DNA from: Apoderus coryli
Lineage: Eukaryota; Arthropoda; Insecta; Coleoptera; Attelabidae
NCBI GenBank assembly: GCA_911728435.2
Contig: OU452208.1
Span: 9,672,001 to 9,736,000 of the forward strand
DNA length: 64,000 bases
Direction: 5' to 3'
Below are positions 62,601 through 64,000 of the stretch, one piece after another. The notes below the pieces were generated by a model. That model did no database searches. It saw nothing but the letters and a program-made list of their open reading frames with translations, and was not told where the DNA came from. Numbering within the stretch: the stretch's first letter is position 1; the number at the start of each line of letters is the position of its first letter. The position numbers were made by a program, and so were the translations under genes.

Positions 62601-63727
62601 AGGGGAATTCAATAGAAGGCTCTATTTATTTCTAGGCATCTATATTTATATAAAAAAAAAACGTTAAAAATTAGTTACAAGAGGGATTGAATTAGCGTTA
62701 AGGGGTTGTCATTTGGTAATAACGTTTCTAGATTGATCCATGGTAAAAACATCATTAAAGTTGTTTTAAAACTGCAGGTTTTTATGTTTTGTAAAATAGT
62801 TCTAACATATTTACTACTATAGCCCATTAAAAAAAAATATTTGTTATGTACAAAATTAAAATTTAAAAACCTATGTACCTACTCTGCCGTCTGGTCCAAG
62901 TCAGACATGAAACAATATTTTCTCAATAAAACAGAAGAATATTTTGCGCTTAACCTGCTGATAAAAAGATTGCTTCAGTTCAGTCTCCAAACGATTAACC
63001 GTATTTGAAATAAATAGTCAGTTTAGTAGAAAGAATATTTAGGACACGATATGATAGGTGGAATGTTGTTTTAGTCGCATTAGTTTGACAGAAAATTAAT
63101 AACGGTTTTTAGTACAAAATCTTACCGTTGGTGGCGCATGGCCAAGATTAACTGAACCACTGACAGTTGTGTGTTGAGCACCACCCATAACACCCGTAAC
63201 AAAAGTTTTTTCGCCTACATAAAATTAATAAAACAAAAATAATACAAAACAAAAAATAACTAACAAAAAATAAAAAAAATGTAAGAGAAAATAGTTGGTG
63301 ACTCACCATCAGCTCCAGCTCGCATTATAGCCGGCTTTGCTAATGATTCTGTATTAACTTTACTGAGTTTGTTGGTTTCGTGTTGAAGAATTGTTGCTCT
63401 ATAATATAATAAAATTTACAGGTATCATTGATTAATCAAATTTAACTAGATAAAATTATTTGGATTGGTTTACACACAAATGCGAAACAGAGATTTTAGG
63501 ATTAGTATTAAACTTACTTATGCGGTGCTACGCTCTCCTCAAACATTGTAGAACCCTCATCGCCATCAATGCCAAAATGATCTTTCGCCTGTTTCTTCTT
63601 CAAAATAATATCAATATATCCAGCAATAATCTGCTGAATTTGTTCAGCTTCTGTAGTTTGTACAGAATAATATGCATCAGAATAATCTCCAAAATCCAAT
63701 GTAAACGTATTTGGACTAGCACCCCAC
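28231..63727 (-). CDS. rhea: talin (29 exons in window, 5' part outside)
   Basis: The product is talin, the cytoskeletal adaptor that activates integrins and ties them to actin at adhesion sites. I reconstructed 29 minus-strand exons. They sum to 7,696 nt (one carried-over base plus 2,564 codons and the stop) with every junction in phase. In order: the last part of FERM F3, the linker, the helical-bundle rod, the I/LWEQ (THATCH) actin-binding domain with its C-terminal dimerisation helix, and a 360-residue extension as found in insect talins. The rest of the FERM head must lie beyond 64,000. One intron (39383-40399) is GC-AG. Three introns longer than 3 kb hold most of the transposons, Penelope-like elements and hammerhead motifs of this half of the window. 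Identity is certain from long conserved blocks, for example SCLPGQKDVD, KTTNPVAKRQFVQSAK, FADHRENILKTAKALVEDTK and DWVDPEDPTVIAENELLGAA. Confidence 0.98.
29501..29727 (-). repeat. tRNA-derived SINE-like repeat, copy 1
   Basis: A 227-bp unit whose minus strand holds a tRNA-like head (29602-29680) with an A box (TAGTTTAATTGG) and a B box (GGTTCAAATCC). It is repeated almost identically at 29828-30054; the only difference I noticed is a C/A change at the CGGTCAGG site. A TA microsatellite (29477-29500) precedes it. Confidence 0.65.
29828..30054 (-). repeat. tRNA-derived SINE-like repeat, copy 2
   Basis: Second copy of 29501-29727, offset by 327 bp in the same orientation. It stops exactly where the TA microsatellite that borders the Penelope palindrome begins. 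Confidence 0.65.
30054..30080. repeat. TA microsatellite, left border of Penelope palindrome
   Basis: Uninterrupted TA repeats. A matching run at 34888-34914 borders the other side of the 4.77-kb palindrome. About 36 bp of AT-rich sequence (30081-30116) separates this run from the palindrome start. Confidence 0.8.
30178..30213 (-). ncRNA. hammerhead ribozyme motif, left Penelope arm
   Basis: Minus strand: CC, core CTGAAGA, stem II AGGAA with GTGTTCC, core GAA, palindromic AGCT as minimal stem III, U at the cleavage position, then GG closing stem I. The inner stem I is only two pairs next to the core, with AT-rich sequence beyond that could extend it after an internal loop. Confidence 0.6.
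31141..32448 (-). CDS. Penelope-like reverse transcriptase/GIY-YIG protein, left copy (N-truncated, 435 aa)
   Basis: The frame opens at MDYVLISLDVVSLYTNIP (reverse transcriptase motif with catalytic Asp). It continues with LGTPMGATISPI and the YVDDLICSI box holding the Asp pair, and PFLDTKLIR. It ends with a GIY-YIG endonuclease: VVYSIPCSSC, MYIGQTSR and RITSHKSDC at about residues 315-350. The order RT then GIY-YIG is diagnostic for endonuclease-bearing Penelope-like elements. The N-terminal part expected of a full-length protein is lost at the palindrome centre. The frame has no stops, so the copy is young, but truncation should prevent autonomous activity. Confidence 0.9.
   Translation of the reverse strand: MDYVLISLDVVSLYTNIPVELVVHSVNKRWNDISKITNIPKDRFIDLIQFIFNNTYFTYNNKYYKQILGTPMGATISPIAAQIVMDDLLEECIPKLPFKLPFLKKYVDDLICSIPHNKKDEVLNIFNNYNHNIKFTMEEESDRSVPFLDTKLIRTDDNKIILDWYIKPTNSGRYLNYNSNHTEKMKINLVLGLKNRVEKICHISLQHKNKQALVEILRQNSYPKNLLKKLIFNTTYHNPLPTNRQNTQPSTSPVNSPEDNHKMYFGLPAIKGVTQKIIKVFKNEPFKFAQKFSKNVGNLFSRTKDKDSPQKTSEVVYSIPCSSCNLMYIGQTSRVLKDRITSHKSDCRLHKRSCSLAEHYLDTGHQPNYDESKVICREANQRKRLFLEMVETNTNKNILNKRKDIDDLNIIYSNILDPGFTDNVSDSTIDSNLSE
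32459..33862 (+). CDS. Penelope-like reverse transcriptase/GIY-YIG protein, right copy (N-truncated, 467 aa)
   Basis: Same protein as the left copy with a few substitutions. The frame extends 32 codons further upstream into the palindrome junction, so its first residues (MLFINLENSKVYKF...) partly derive from the inverted junction and are not native. Reverse transcriptase boxes LGTPMGATISPI and YVDD and the GIY-YIG block with MYIGQT are intact. About 900 bp downstream lies the hammerhead motif at 34792-34827. Confidence 0.9.
   Translation: MLFINLENSKVYKFRKLKSFEFSKFINNKQLPMDYVLISLDVVSLYTNIPVELVVHSVNKRWNDISKITNIPKDRFIDLIQFIFNNTYFTYNNKYYKQILGTPMGATISPIAAQIVMDDLLEECIPKLPFKLPFLKKYVDDLICSIPHNKKDEVLNIFNNYNHNIKFTMEEESDRSVPFLDTKLIRTDDNKIILDWYIKPTNSGRYLNYNSNHTEKMKINLVLGLKNRVEKICHISLQHKNKQALVEILRQNSYPKNLLKKLIFNTIYHNPLPTNRQNTQPSTSPVNSPEDNHKMYFGLPAIKGVTQKIIKVFKNEPFKFAQKFSKNVGNLFSRTKDKDSPQKTSEVVYSIPCSSCNLMYIGQTSRVLKDRITSHKSDCRLHKRSCSLAEHYLDTDHQPNYEESKVICREANQRKRLFLEMVETNTNKNILNKRKDIDDLNIIYSNILDPGFTDNVSDSTIDSNLSE
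34792..34827 (+). ncRNA. hammerhead ribozyme motif, right Penelope arm
   Basis: Plus-strand mirror of 30178-30213: CC, CTGAAGA, stem II GGAA with TTCC around an 8-nt loop, GAA, AGCT, U, GG. It follows the coding frame on the sense strand, as described for hammerhead motifs of Penelope-like elements. Confidence 0.6.
34888..34916. repeat. TA microsatellite, right border of Penelope palindrome
   Basis: TA run starting directly at the end of the right arm, and pairing with 30054-30080 as a border. Confidence 0.8.
34964..35221. repeat. short palindromic Penelope-type pair with decayed ribozymes
   Basis: Inverted arms share GTCTGCTCCACAAAATTC, ACATGTATGTTTAAGTCTTAGG and GCCAGACATG-type ends. The right arm holds GCCA, CTGAGGA, stem II GGAAT/ATTCC, then AAAGCATGTC and TGGC at 35109-35149; relative to the functional pattern the GAA and the next A are mutated. 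The left arm (minus strand, 35032-35075) keeps GAA-ACATGT-C-TGGC but has lost the CTGANGA core (TGGAAGA instead). Both ribozymes are therefore predicted to be inactive. Confidence 0.6.
35222..35639. other. intron sequence, nothing recognised
   Basis: AT-rich stretch of the last talin intron with no coding, RNA or repeat signal that I can name. Confidence 0.4.
35640..36725 (-). mobile_element. LINE fragment (reverse transcriptase, jockey-like)
   Basis: Minus-strand frames give DEQFGFQSGKSTELNLLEF and a YTDFSKDFDRINH block near 36390-36530, then GPLLF(C)NIFINDN near 36200-36240, and a C-terminal part ending near 35757. Frameshifts and stops are frequent. The 3' end is an AATAAATAAATAAAATG run at about 35640-35660. 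It is in the last talin intron, opposite in sense to nothing else coding. Confidence 0.7.
36726..37576. other. intron sequence, nothing recognised
   Basis: Remaining part of the last talin intron up to the exon 28 donor at 37572-37576. No gene or repeat was identified. If the intron is retained, this region would follow a stop codon at the donor and act as 3' UTR. Confidence 0.4.
37577..37786 (-). CDS. rhea: talin exon 28: end of I/LWEQ domain and dimerisation helix
   Basis: A 210-nt exon, entering with one base that completes an Arg codon and leaving with AG. It encodes YLVLNRKMVGGIAQEI and ERELEEARSKLYTIRQAKYK, matching the last helix of the talin actin-binding domain. This helix forms the antiparallel dimer. 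A short acidic tail ending SAQEPDSS follows. The donor GTAAG makes AGG TAA in frame, so retention of the intron ends the protein at once. Confidence 0.93.
38119..38151. repeat. AT microsatellite bordering the 376-bp palindrome
   Basis: Pure AT dinucleotide run directly left of 38151-38526. A second run of more than 40 bp lies at 38560-38602 on the other side. A similar arrangement surrounds the large Penelope palindrome. Confidence 0.8.
38210..38249 (-). ncRNA. hammerhead ribozyme motif, left arm of 376-bp palindrome
   Basis: Minus strand: stem I GCTC, core CTGAAGA, stem II GCCAAT-AAAC-ATTGGC (six perfect pairs), core GAA, palindromic ATAT as minimal stem III, U at the cleavage position, GAGT closing stem I (four pairs, one wobble). 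All core positions are intact. Confidence 0.72.
38428..38467 (+). ncRNA. hammerhead ribozyme motif, right arm of 376-bp palindrome
   Basis: Plus-strand mirror of 38210-38249, with the same GCTC/GAGT stem I, CTGAAGA and GAA cores and perfect GCCAAT/ATTGGC stem II. Confidence 0.72.
38560..38602. repeat. TA microsatellite
   Basis: More than 20 TA units between two palindromes (38151-38526 and 38601-38810). Confidence 0.8.
38601..38810. repeat. palindrome enclosing a SINE-tail fragment
   Basis: Arms of about 70 bp (38601-38671 and 38740-38810) are perfect inverted copies beginning TAAGCTAAGGGAAAATATTC. The 68-bp middle contains GAAGCGAATG, TTTTTTCC and AACTTACAAACG, a stretch of about 52 bp that recurs at 39052-39103 directly behind the tRNA-like head at 38984-39055. 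Confidence 0.7.
38984..39055 (+). repeat. tRNA-like SINE head (or aberrant tRNA)
   Basis: 72 nt fold into a complete cloverleaf: acceptor GCTTCGG/CTGAAGC, D stem GCTC/GAGC, T arm GTGGG-TTCGATT-CCCAC. The anticodon loop CCGGAAA has C instead of the universal U33, and anticodon GGA would be Ser, yet the long Ser variable arm is absent. The downstream tail (39056-39103) is repeated at 38689-38741 and is followed by a TA repeat. A tRNA-derived SINE is the better reading than a working tRNA gene. Confidence 0.6.
39181..42358 (-). CDS. rhea: talin exons 22-27: distal rod and I/LWEQ domain
   Basis: Exons: 42242-42358, 41800-41985, 41520-41727, 40896-41020, 40400-40655 and 39181-39382. They encode IMVTNVTSLLKTVKAVED, then TAEDLIRCTKQITTATAKS with AAANLSRKAISDML, HAGHECAKQFRELL, DWVDPEDPTVIAENELLG, ILEAAKSITAATSALVKAA with DDGQWSEGLISAARLVAAAT, and DKLIAAAKQVASSTAQLLVA with AAGNAVIRSTDNLVRAAQ. 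The last three form most of the actin-binding I/LWEQ domain. Phases join exactly. The intron between the exons at 40400-40655 and 39181-39382 starts with GC (AAG|GCAAGT), the standard rare GC-AG type; no GT nearby keeps the frame. Confidence 0.95.
39700..40330 (+). mobile_element. Penelope-like remnant (GIY-YIG end plus ribozyme)
   Basis: Plus-strand frames give NCKDCSAIYVAWSGRK near 39738-39790, then RMHEHLREYQRYRKTDIN and FTFANHLLEEDYRGKA (39803-39920), the GIY-YIG end of a Penelope-like protein with a frameshift between the blocks. About 260 bp further on lies a hammerhead-type motif (40252-40291). This gives a physical link between the coding part and the ribozyme in a copy unrelated to the big palindrome. 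It is inside the GC-AG talin intron. Confidence 0.7.
40252..40291 (+). ncRNA. hammerhead-type motif, Penelope remnant
   Basis: TGAT, core CTGATGA, stem II GCCC-AGATTA-GGGC (perfect), core GAA, then ACCTA instead of a palindromic stem III, and TAATCA, which pairs with TGAT only after a two-base bulge. The core is intact but stem III is damaged, so activity is doubtful. Confidence 0.5.
41246..41318 (+). repeat. tRNA-Ala-like sequence (CGC anticodon), probable SINE head
   Basis: The sequence contains an anticodon arm TTCGC-CTCGCAT-GCGGA with U33 and anticodon CGC, and a B-box-like GGGTTCGAATC. The acceptor ends do not pair well (GGGTCG against CTCTGGC). It is followed by a T run that could end a Pol III transcript. 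It sits in a talin intron. A tRNA pseudogene or SINE head is more likely than a working gene. Confidence 0.4.
42573..42645. mobile_element. 73-bp MITE remnant
   Basis: Begins ACAGGGTGTTTC and ends GAAACACCCGGT, an inverted terminal pair of the ACAGGGTG type, flanked by TA-rich sequence. Confidence 0.45.
43563..43718 (-). CDS. candidate alternative terminal exon of talin (or nested gene exon)
   Basis: Minus strand: a good acceptor (TTTTGACAG) at 43719-43727, then a 51-codon open frame in phase 0 with a stop at 43563-43565. It encodes an acidic peptide starting VVPDSDTDWWVSDQEEELLR and ending APHAISA. It lies in the 7.6-kb intron between talin exons 21 and 22. Exon 21 ends in phase 0 (DSAK|), so direct splicing would be in frame and would end a short talin here. 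An AATAAA on the minus strand at 43331-43336 could end such a transcript. Base composition is more G+C rich than the surroundings, as expected of coding sequence. No homologue is recognised; an exon of an unrelated nested gene is the alternative. Confidence 0.5.
   Translation of the reverse strand, partial: VVPDSDTDWWVSDQEEELLRLLTDSKENVNSDALTDVDTVHSDIAPHAISA
43728..45545. other. talin intron 21 sequence, nothing recognised
   Basis: AT-rich sequence with short chance frames only. No exon, RNA or named repeat was found. Confidence 0.4.
45546..45890. mobile_element. 345-bp foldback MITE
   Basis: Ends are inverted copies: CTGTGTGTCCCCGGATA on the left and the complement of CAGTGTGTCCCTGGATA on the right, with a flanking TA on both sides (45544-45545 and 45891-45892). 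Inner inverted parts include CCTTTCGGTTGAAG at 45652-45666 and its complement at 45724-45738. It is non-coding. Confidence 0.65.
46138..46175 (-). ncRNA. hammerhead ribozyme motif
   Basis: Minus strand: stem I AGCT, core CTGAAGA, a weak stem II around GCCGATAGTACAGC, core GAA, palindromic ACGT, U at the cleavage position, AGCT closing stem I (four perfect pairs). Core positions are intact; stem II has only two or three pairs. Confidence 0.5.
46402..46434 (+). ncRNA. hammerhead-like motif, degenerate
   Basis: Core CTGATGA, a poorly paired stem II (TGACATTGCC), core GAA, palindromic ACATGT, A at the cleavage position. Stem I is not convincing. It faces outward from the motif at 46138-46175, the same arrangement as the other pairs, but the arms are not similar. 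Confidence 0.35.
46532..47833 (+). mobile_element. complete DD41D mariner-type transposon
   Basis: A 1,302-bp element with nearly perfect inverted ends of about 75 bp (left end ATGGGTGTTTTTTTAAGC, then CTAGATAGAACTTTAAA) flanked by TA duplications at 46530-46531 and 47834-47835. It carries a single intact transposase gene. High symmetry of the ends and the open frame indicate a young, possibly active copy. It is inserted in talin intron 21, with transposase opposite to talin. Confidence 0.9.
46643..47728 (+). CDS. mariner-superfamily transposase, DD41D type (361 aa)
   Basis: A full-length transposase without stops. The N-terminal half has helix-turn-helix DNA-binding regions (LTLEQRYEIIQIYFENQSS, then LCPSTTWTILRKDL). 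The catalytic triad is Asp159 in VFSDEAHFWLNG, Asp252 in FQQDGATCHT and Asp294 in CDLTPLDYFLWGYLKS. By my count 41 residues lie between the last two, which places it in the DD41D (rosa-like) group rather than classical DD34D mariner. The start codon is about 110 bp inside the left end. The enzyme would cut at the inverted ends and insert at TA. Confidence 0.9.
   Translation: MNRLTLEQRYEIIQIYFENQSSIRATYRRLRHYYGVHNRPSEQAIRRTVDRFRTTYSLEDAITPTRQRNVRTEENIAAVNESVEEDPNLSIRRRSQELGLCPSTTWTILRKDLGLHPYKIQLVQELKPRDHNMRRSFADWALEQLATDPLFYRKIVFSDEAHFWLNGFVNKQNCRIWSETNPQETLQTPLHPEKCTVWCCFHAGGIIGPYFFKNEAGARVTVNGDRYRTMINDFLFENMDDIDPEEMWFQQDGATCHTANATIDLLKSKFGDKLISRNGPVNWPPRSCDLTPLDYFLWGYLKSLVYADKPATIDALEASIVRVIRDIRPAVLEKVAQNWTSRMRFVKNSRGAHMPEIIFKC
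48497..49115. mobile_element. MITE with 20-bp tandem repeats and CAGAGCTGG ends
   Basis: The left end is CAGAGCTGGCTAACTAATT. The right end is the complement of CAGAGCTGGGTCAATTACTT. Near the left end a 20-bp unit (CAATGTAATTAATTACTATT) is repeated about six times (48533-48655). The inside is rich in TAATTA palindromes. The ends recall hAT-type MITEs, but no 8-bp target duplication was found. Confidence 0.55.
49376..49552. repeat. long hairpin (foldback), 177 bp
   Basis: Arms at 49376-49435 and 49489-49552 share AAAACACGTTTTACCACTTC followed by ACCAAA and CGCGTTTCG-type inner ends, in inverted order. No flanking duplication and no coding sequence were found. It lies about 250 bp upstream of talin exon 21 on the plus-strand map. 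Confidence 0.55.
49933..51903 (-). CDS. rhea: talin exons 17-21: middle rod
   Basis: Exons: 51745-51903, 51131-51545, 50769-51045, 50258-50376 and 49933-50123. They encode VQYFEPLVQSAIGAAS; AVNIHPDIDELAAST with DGYVDYQTRMVDCAKDIA; VLATLQSGSRGTQACINAAS with LETTIMFATAGNLNPE and FADHR; ENILKTAKALVEDTKTLV with NSVATI; and VQLADVVKFGAASLGSDN with MAHLKDSAK. All junction phases agree (0, 1, 2, 1, 0 at the 3' ends). These are helical bundles of the rod with no residue loss. The last junction, DSAK in phase 0, is the one from which the candidate exon at 43563-43718 could be reached. Confidence 0.95.
52085..52995 (+). mobile_element. jockey-like LINE fragment in talin intron 16
   Basis: A plus-strand frame (52183-52443) holds FYTDFAKAFDRVDHGVLVHK and LSGVPQGNNLGPLL. 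Later short frames match the C-terminal part of the element at 17380-19255 (DRPMTNVLLRSPVSIMC against a RTNVILKSPIYTMC block there). The YADD box and several hundred bases are deleted. The 3' end near 52980 is AATAAATGC followed by ATTATTATTT. Confidence 0.75.
53099..56948 (-). CDS. rhea: talin exons 8-16: proximal to middle rod
   Basis: Exons: 56777-56948, 56378-56658, 56167-56313, 55654-55825, 55333-55595, 55083-55273, 54849-55018, 54528-54783 and 53099-53345. Recognisable blocks include VNQGVAQLLSASAQGNE, SCLPGQKDVDTAI, SVQSPVQLASSSKDFSGAF with VSMEMAGQ, TAAARAVTDSINHLVNVC, LLENPTEPVNDSSYFEALDS with EKSKVLGEGLTGI, AKHTSALCNSCR, KTTNPVAKRQFVQSAKAVAN with EENRRRCAEATRPLL, STWQQFASSSKNVSDSIKQL and ECENASQILCNHLRTLDASY. 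All are rod helices with vinculin-binding-type amphipathic character. Introns here are short (54-1,182 bp) with GT-AG borders. The longest (53346-54527) shows no gene or repeat. Confidence 0.95.
57125..59247 (-). CDS. rhea: talin exons 4-7: first rod bundles
   Basis: Exons: 58941-59247, 57959-58866, 57495-57830 and 57125-57430. The first opens with IQQTKITSVMSEPHRALLST and ends with VGAAITTIG. The second, of 908 nt, is the largest rod exon and contains LPEMTKDVKMIAALMDD, EPRQNLLNAASRVGEAS, AATQCALATSQLVACAKVVA and ATAKMVEAARQCASNPQE. The third and fourth contain EMAEQIPPLVESIKANG and TEKGAEQLAASSKLV. They follow the linker and start the compact N-terminal rod bundles that hold talin's major vinculin sites. 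Exons 5-7 end in phase 0. Confidence 0.95.
59248..61240. other. talin intron 3, first part: no gene recognised
   Basis: AT-rich intron. One G+C-richer plus-strand stretch at 59860-60000 has an acceptor-like TTTATCTTTAG and a 41-codon open frame with YLEADTVVANLSMLYGAY, of unknown nature. Nothing else was seen. Confidence 0.4.
61241..61821. mobile_element. 581-bp MITE with ACAGGGTGTCCC ends
   Basis: The left end ACAGGGTGTCCCAGAAGTC is repeated at the right as the complement of ACAGGGTGTTCCAGAAGTC. The inverted similarity extends about 80 bp through a G-run and ATAGATGT(G/T)GTT. There is no coding sequence. It is of the same terminal type as the element at 12501-12961. Confidence 0.65.
62035..62074 (-). 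ncRNA. hammerhead ribozyme motif, left arm
   Basis: Minus strand: ACCA, core CTGAAGA, stem II GGAACT/AGTTTC (six pairs, one wobble), core GAA, palindromic ACATGT, U at the cleavage position, TGGC. Stem I has three pairs plus one mismatch. The core is complete. Confidence 0.65.
62366..62409 (+). ncRNA. hammerhead ribozyme motif, right arm (best example)
   Basis: Plus strand: stem I GCCA, core CTGAAGA, stem II GGAAC-TAGTAAGA-GTTCC (five perfect pairs), core GAA, palindromic ACATGT as minimal stem III, C at the cleavage position, TGGC closing stem I (four perfect pairs). AATAT upstream and ATATT downstream could extend stem I beyond an internal loop. All conserved core nucleotides are present. 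Confidence 0.78.
62441..63125. other. talin intron 3, last part: nothing recognised
   Basis: AT-rich intron sequence between the inverted pair and the donor of exon 3 at 63121-63125. Confidence 0.4.
63126..63727 (-). CDS. rhea: talin exons 1-3 of this window: end of FERM F3 and linker
   Basis: Exons: 63518-63727, 63307-63398 and 63126-63214. The first encodes WGASPNTFTLDFGDYSDAYY and EQIQQIIAGYIDIILKKK, the last strand and helix of the F3 phosphotyrosine-binding-like lobe that binds integrin beta tails. STMFEESVAPH follows. The second and third encode ILQHETNKLSKVNTESLAK with PAIMRAGADG, and TFVTGVMGGAQHT with SVNLGHAPPT, the flexible linker to the rod. The acceptor of the first (CAG at 63728-63730) leaves one carried-over base, so at least one further coding exon lies beyond the window. 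Confidence 0.95.
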
Positions 63728-64000
63728 CTGTTACAACACATTAACAAAACTATTAATTCCTTTTCAAATTATTACGACACACACAGTCAAGATCACGAAA
63801 TACTTCTTATAAATTGATATGGTTTTCTAAAATCTCCACGTCAGCTCAATAAAATAAATTATGCAAGGATTTCGCGGCATTCTAGTGAGAAAGGTTAAGT
63901 TATTAGGCTCAACACGTGTGTATAATATAATAATTTTAATAATTATTATTATTTCCATAAAACTAACCCAACAAACTAACTTATTCAAAAATTAGACATG
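63728..64000. other. talin intron, nothing recognised
   Basis: Intron upstream of the first visible talin exon. It contains AT-rich low-complexity sequence only. Confidence 0.5.

Overview
The window is from a repeat-rich, AT-rich insect genome, most probably a beetle. It shows spliced genes with short GT–AG introns, a tandem family of family-1 glycoside hydrolases (GH1) of the insect beta-glucosidase/myrosinase-like type, and an insect-style talin gene with a long C-terminal extension. It also carries a heavy load of non-LTR retrotransposons (jockey-like, CR1-like), Penelope-like elements, a mariner-type element and a pogo-type element. No prokaryotic or viral features were seen.

Layout. 1-25,100 is a GH1 cluster. 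Gene A (+, 1204-3579, 5' exons outside the window) faces gene B (-, 3625-11830, complete, 500 aa) tail to tail with only 45 bp between the stop codons. Gene C (+, 14688-17170, complete, 500 aa) and gene D (+, 20331-25097) are near-identical tandem copies, promoter and 3' flank included. Gene D is broken by a 2.28-kb pogo-type element inserted at a TA in its seventh coding exon. Introns and spacers hold jockey-like, CR1-like and other LINE fragments, a degenerate mariner-like element and foldback MITEs.

25,100-28,230 is a gene-poor spacer that probably includes the talin 3' UTR. 28,231-63,727 on the minus strand is talin (rhea): 29 exons reconstructed with consistent phases, giving 2,564 codons from the end of the FERM F3 domain through the rod, the I/LWEQ actin-binding domain and a 360-residue C-terminal extension. 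The first FERM exons lie beyond position 64,000. Talin links integrins to actin; the GH1 enzymes are secreted digestive or defensive glucosidases. The two loci have no evident functional link.

The most unusual content is in the talin introns and the GH1 spacers: hammerhead ribozyme motifs, mostly in outward-facing inverted pairs, some directly attached to Penelope-like sequences. The clearest cases are a 4.77-kb palindrome of two Penelope-like elements (reverse transcriptase plus GIY-YIG) in the last talin intron, and short palindromes that keep only the ribozyme-bearing ends. Other points are an intact DD41D mariner-type transposase in a talin intron, a candidate alternative terminal exon of talin, a GC-AG talin intron, and a stop codon formed across the exon-28 donor that could give a short talin.
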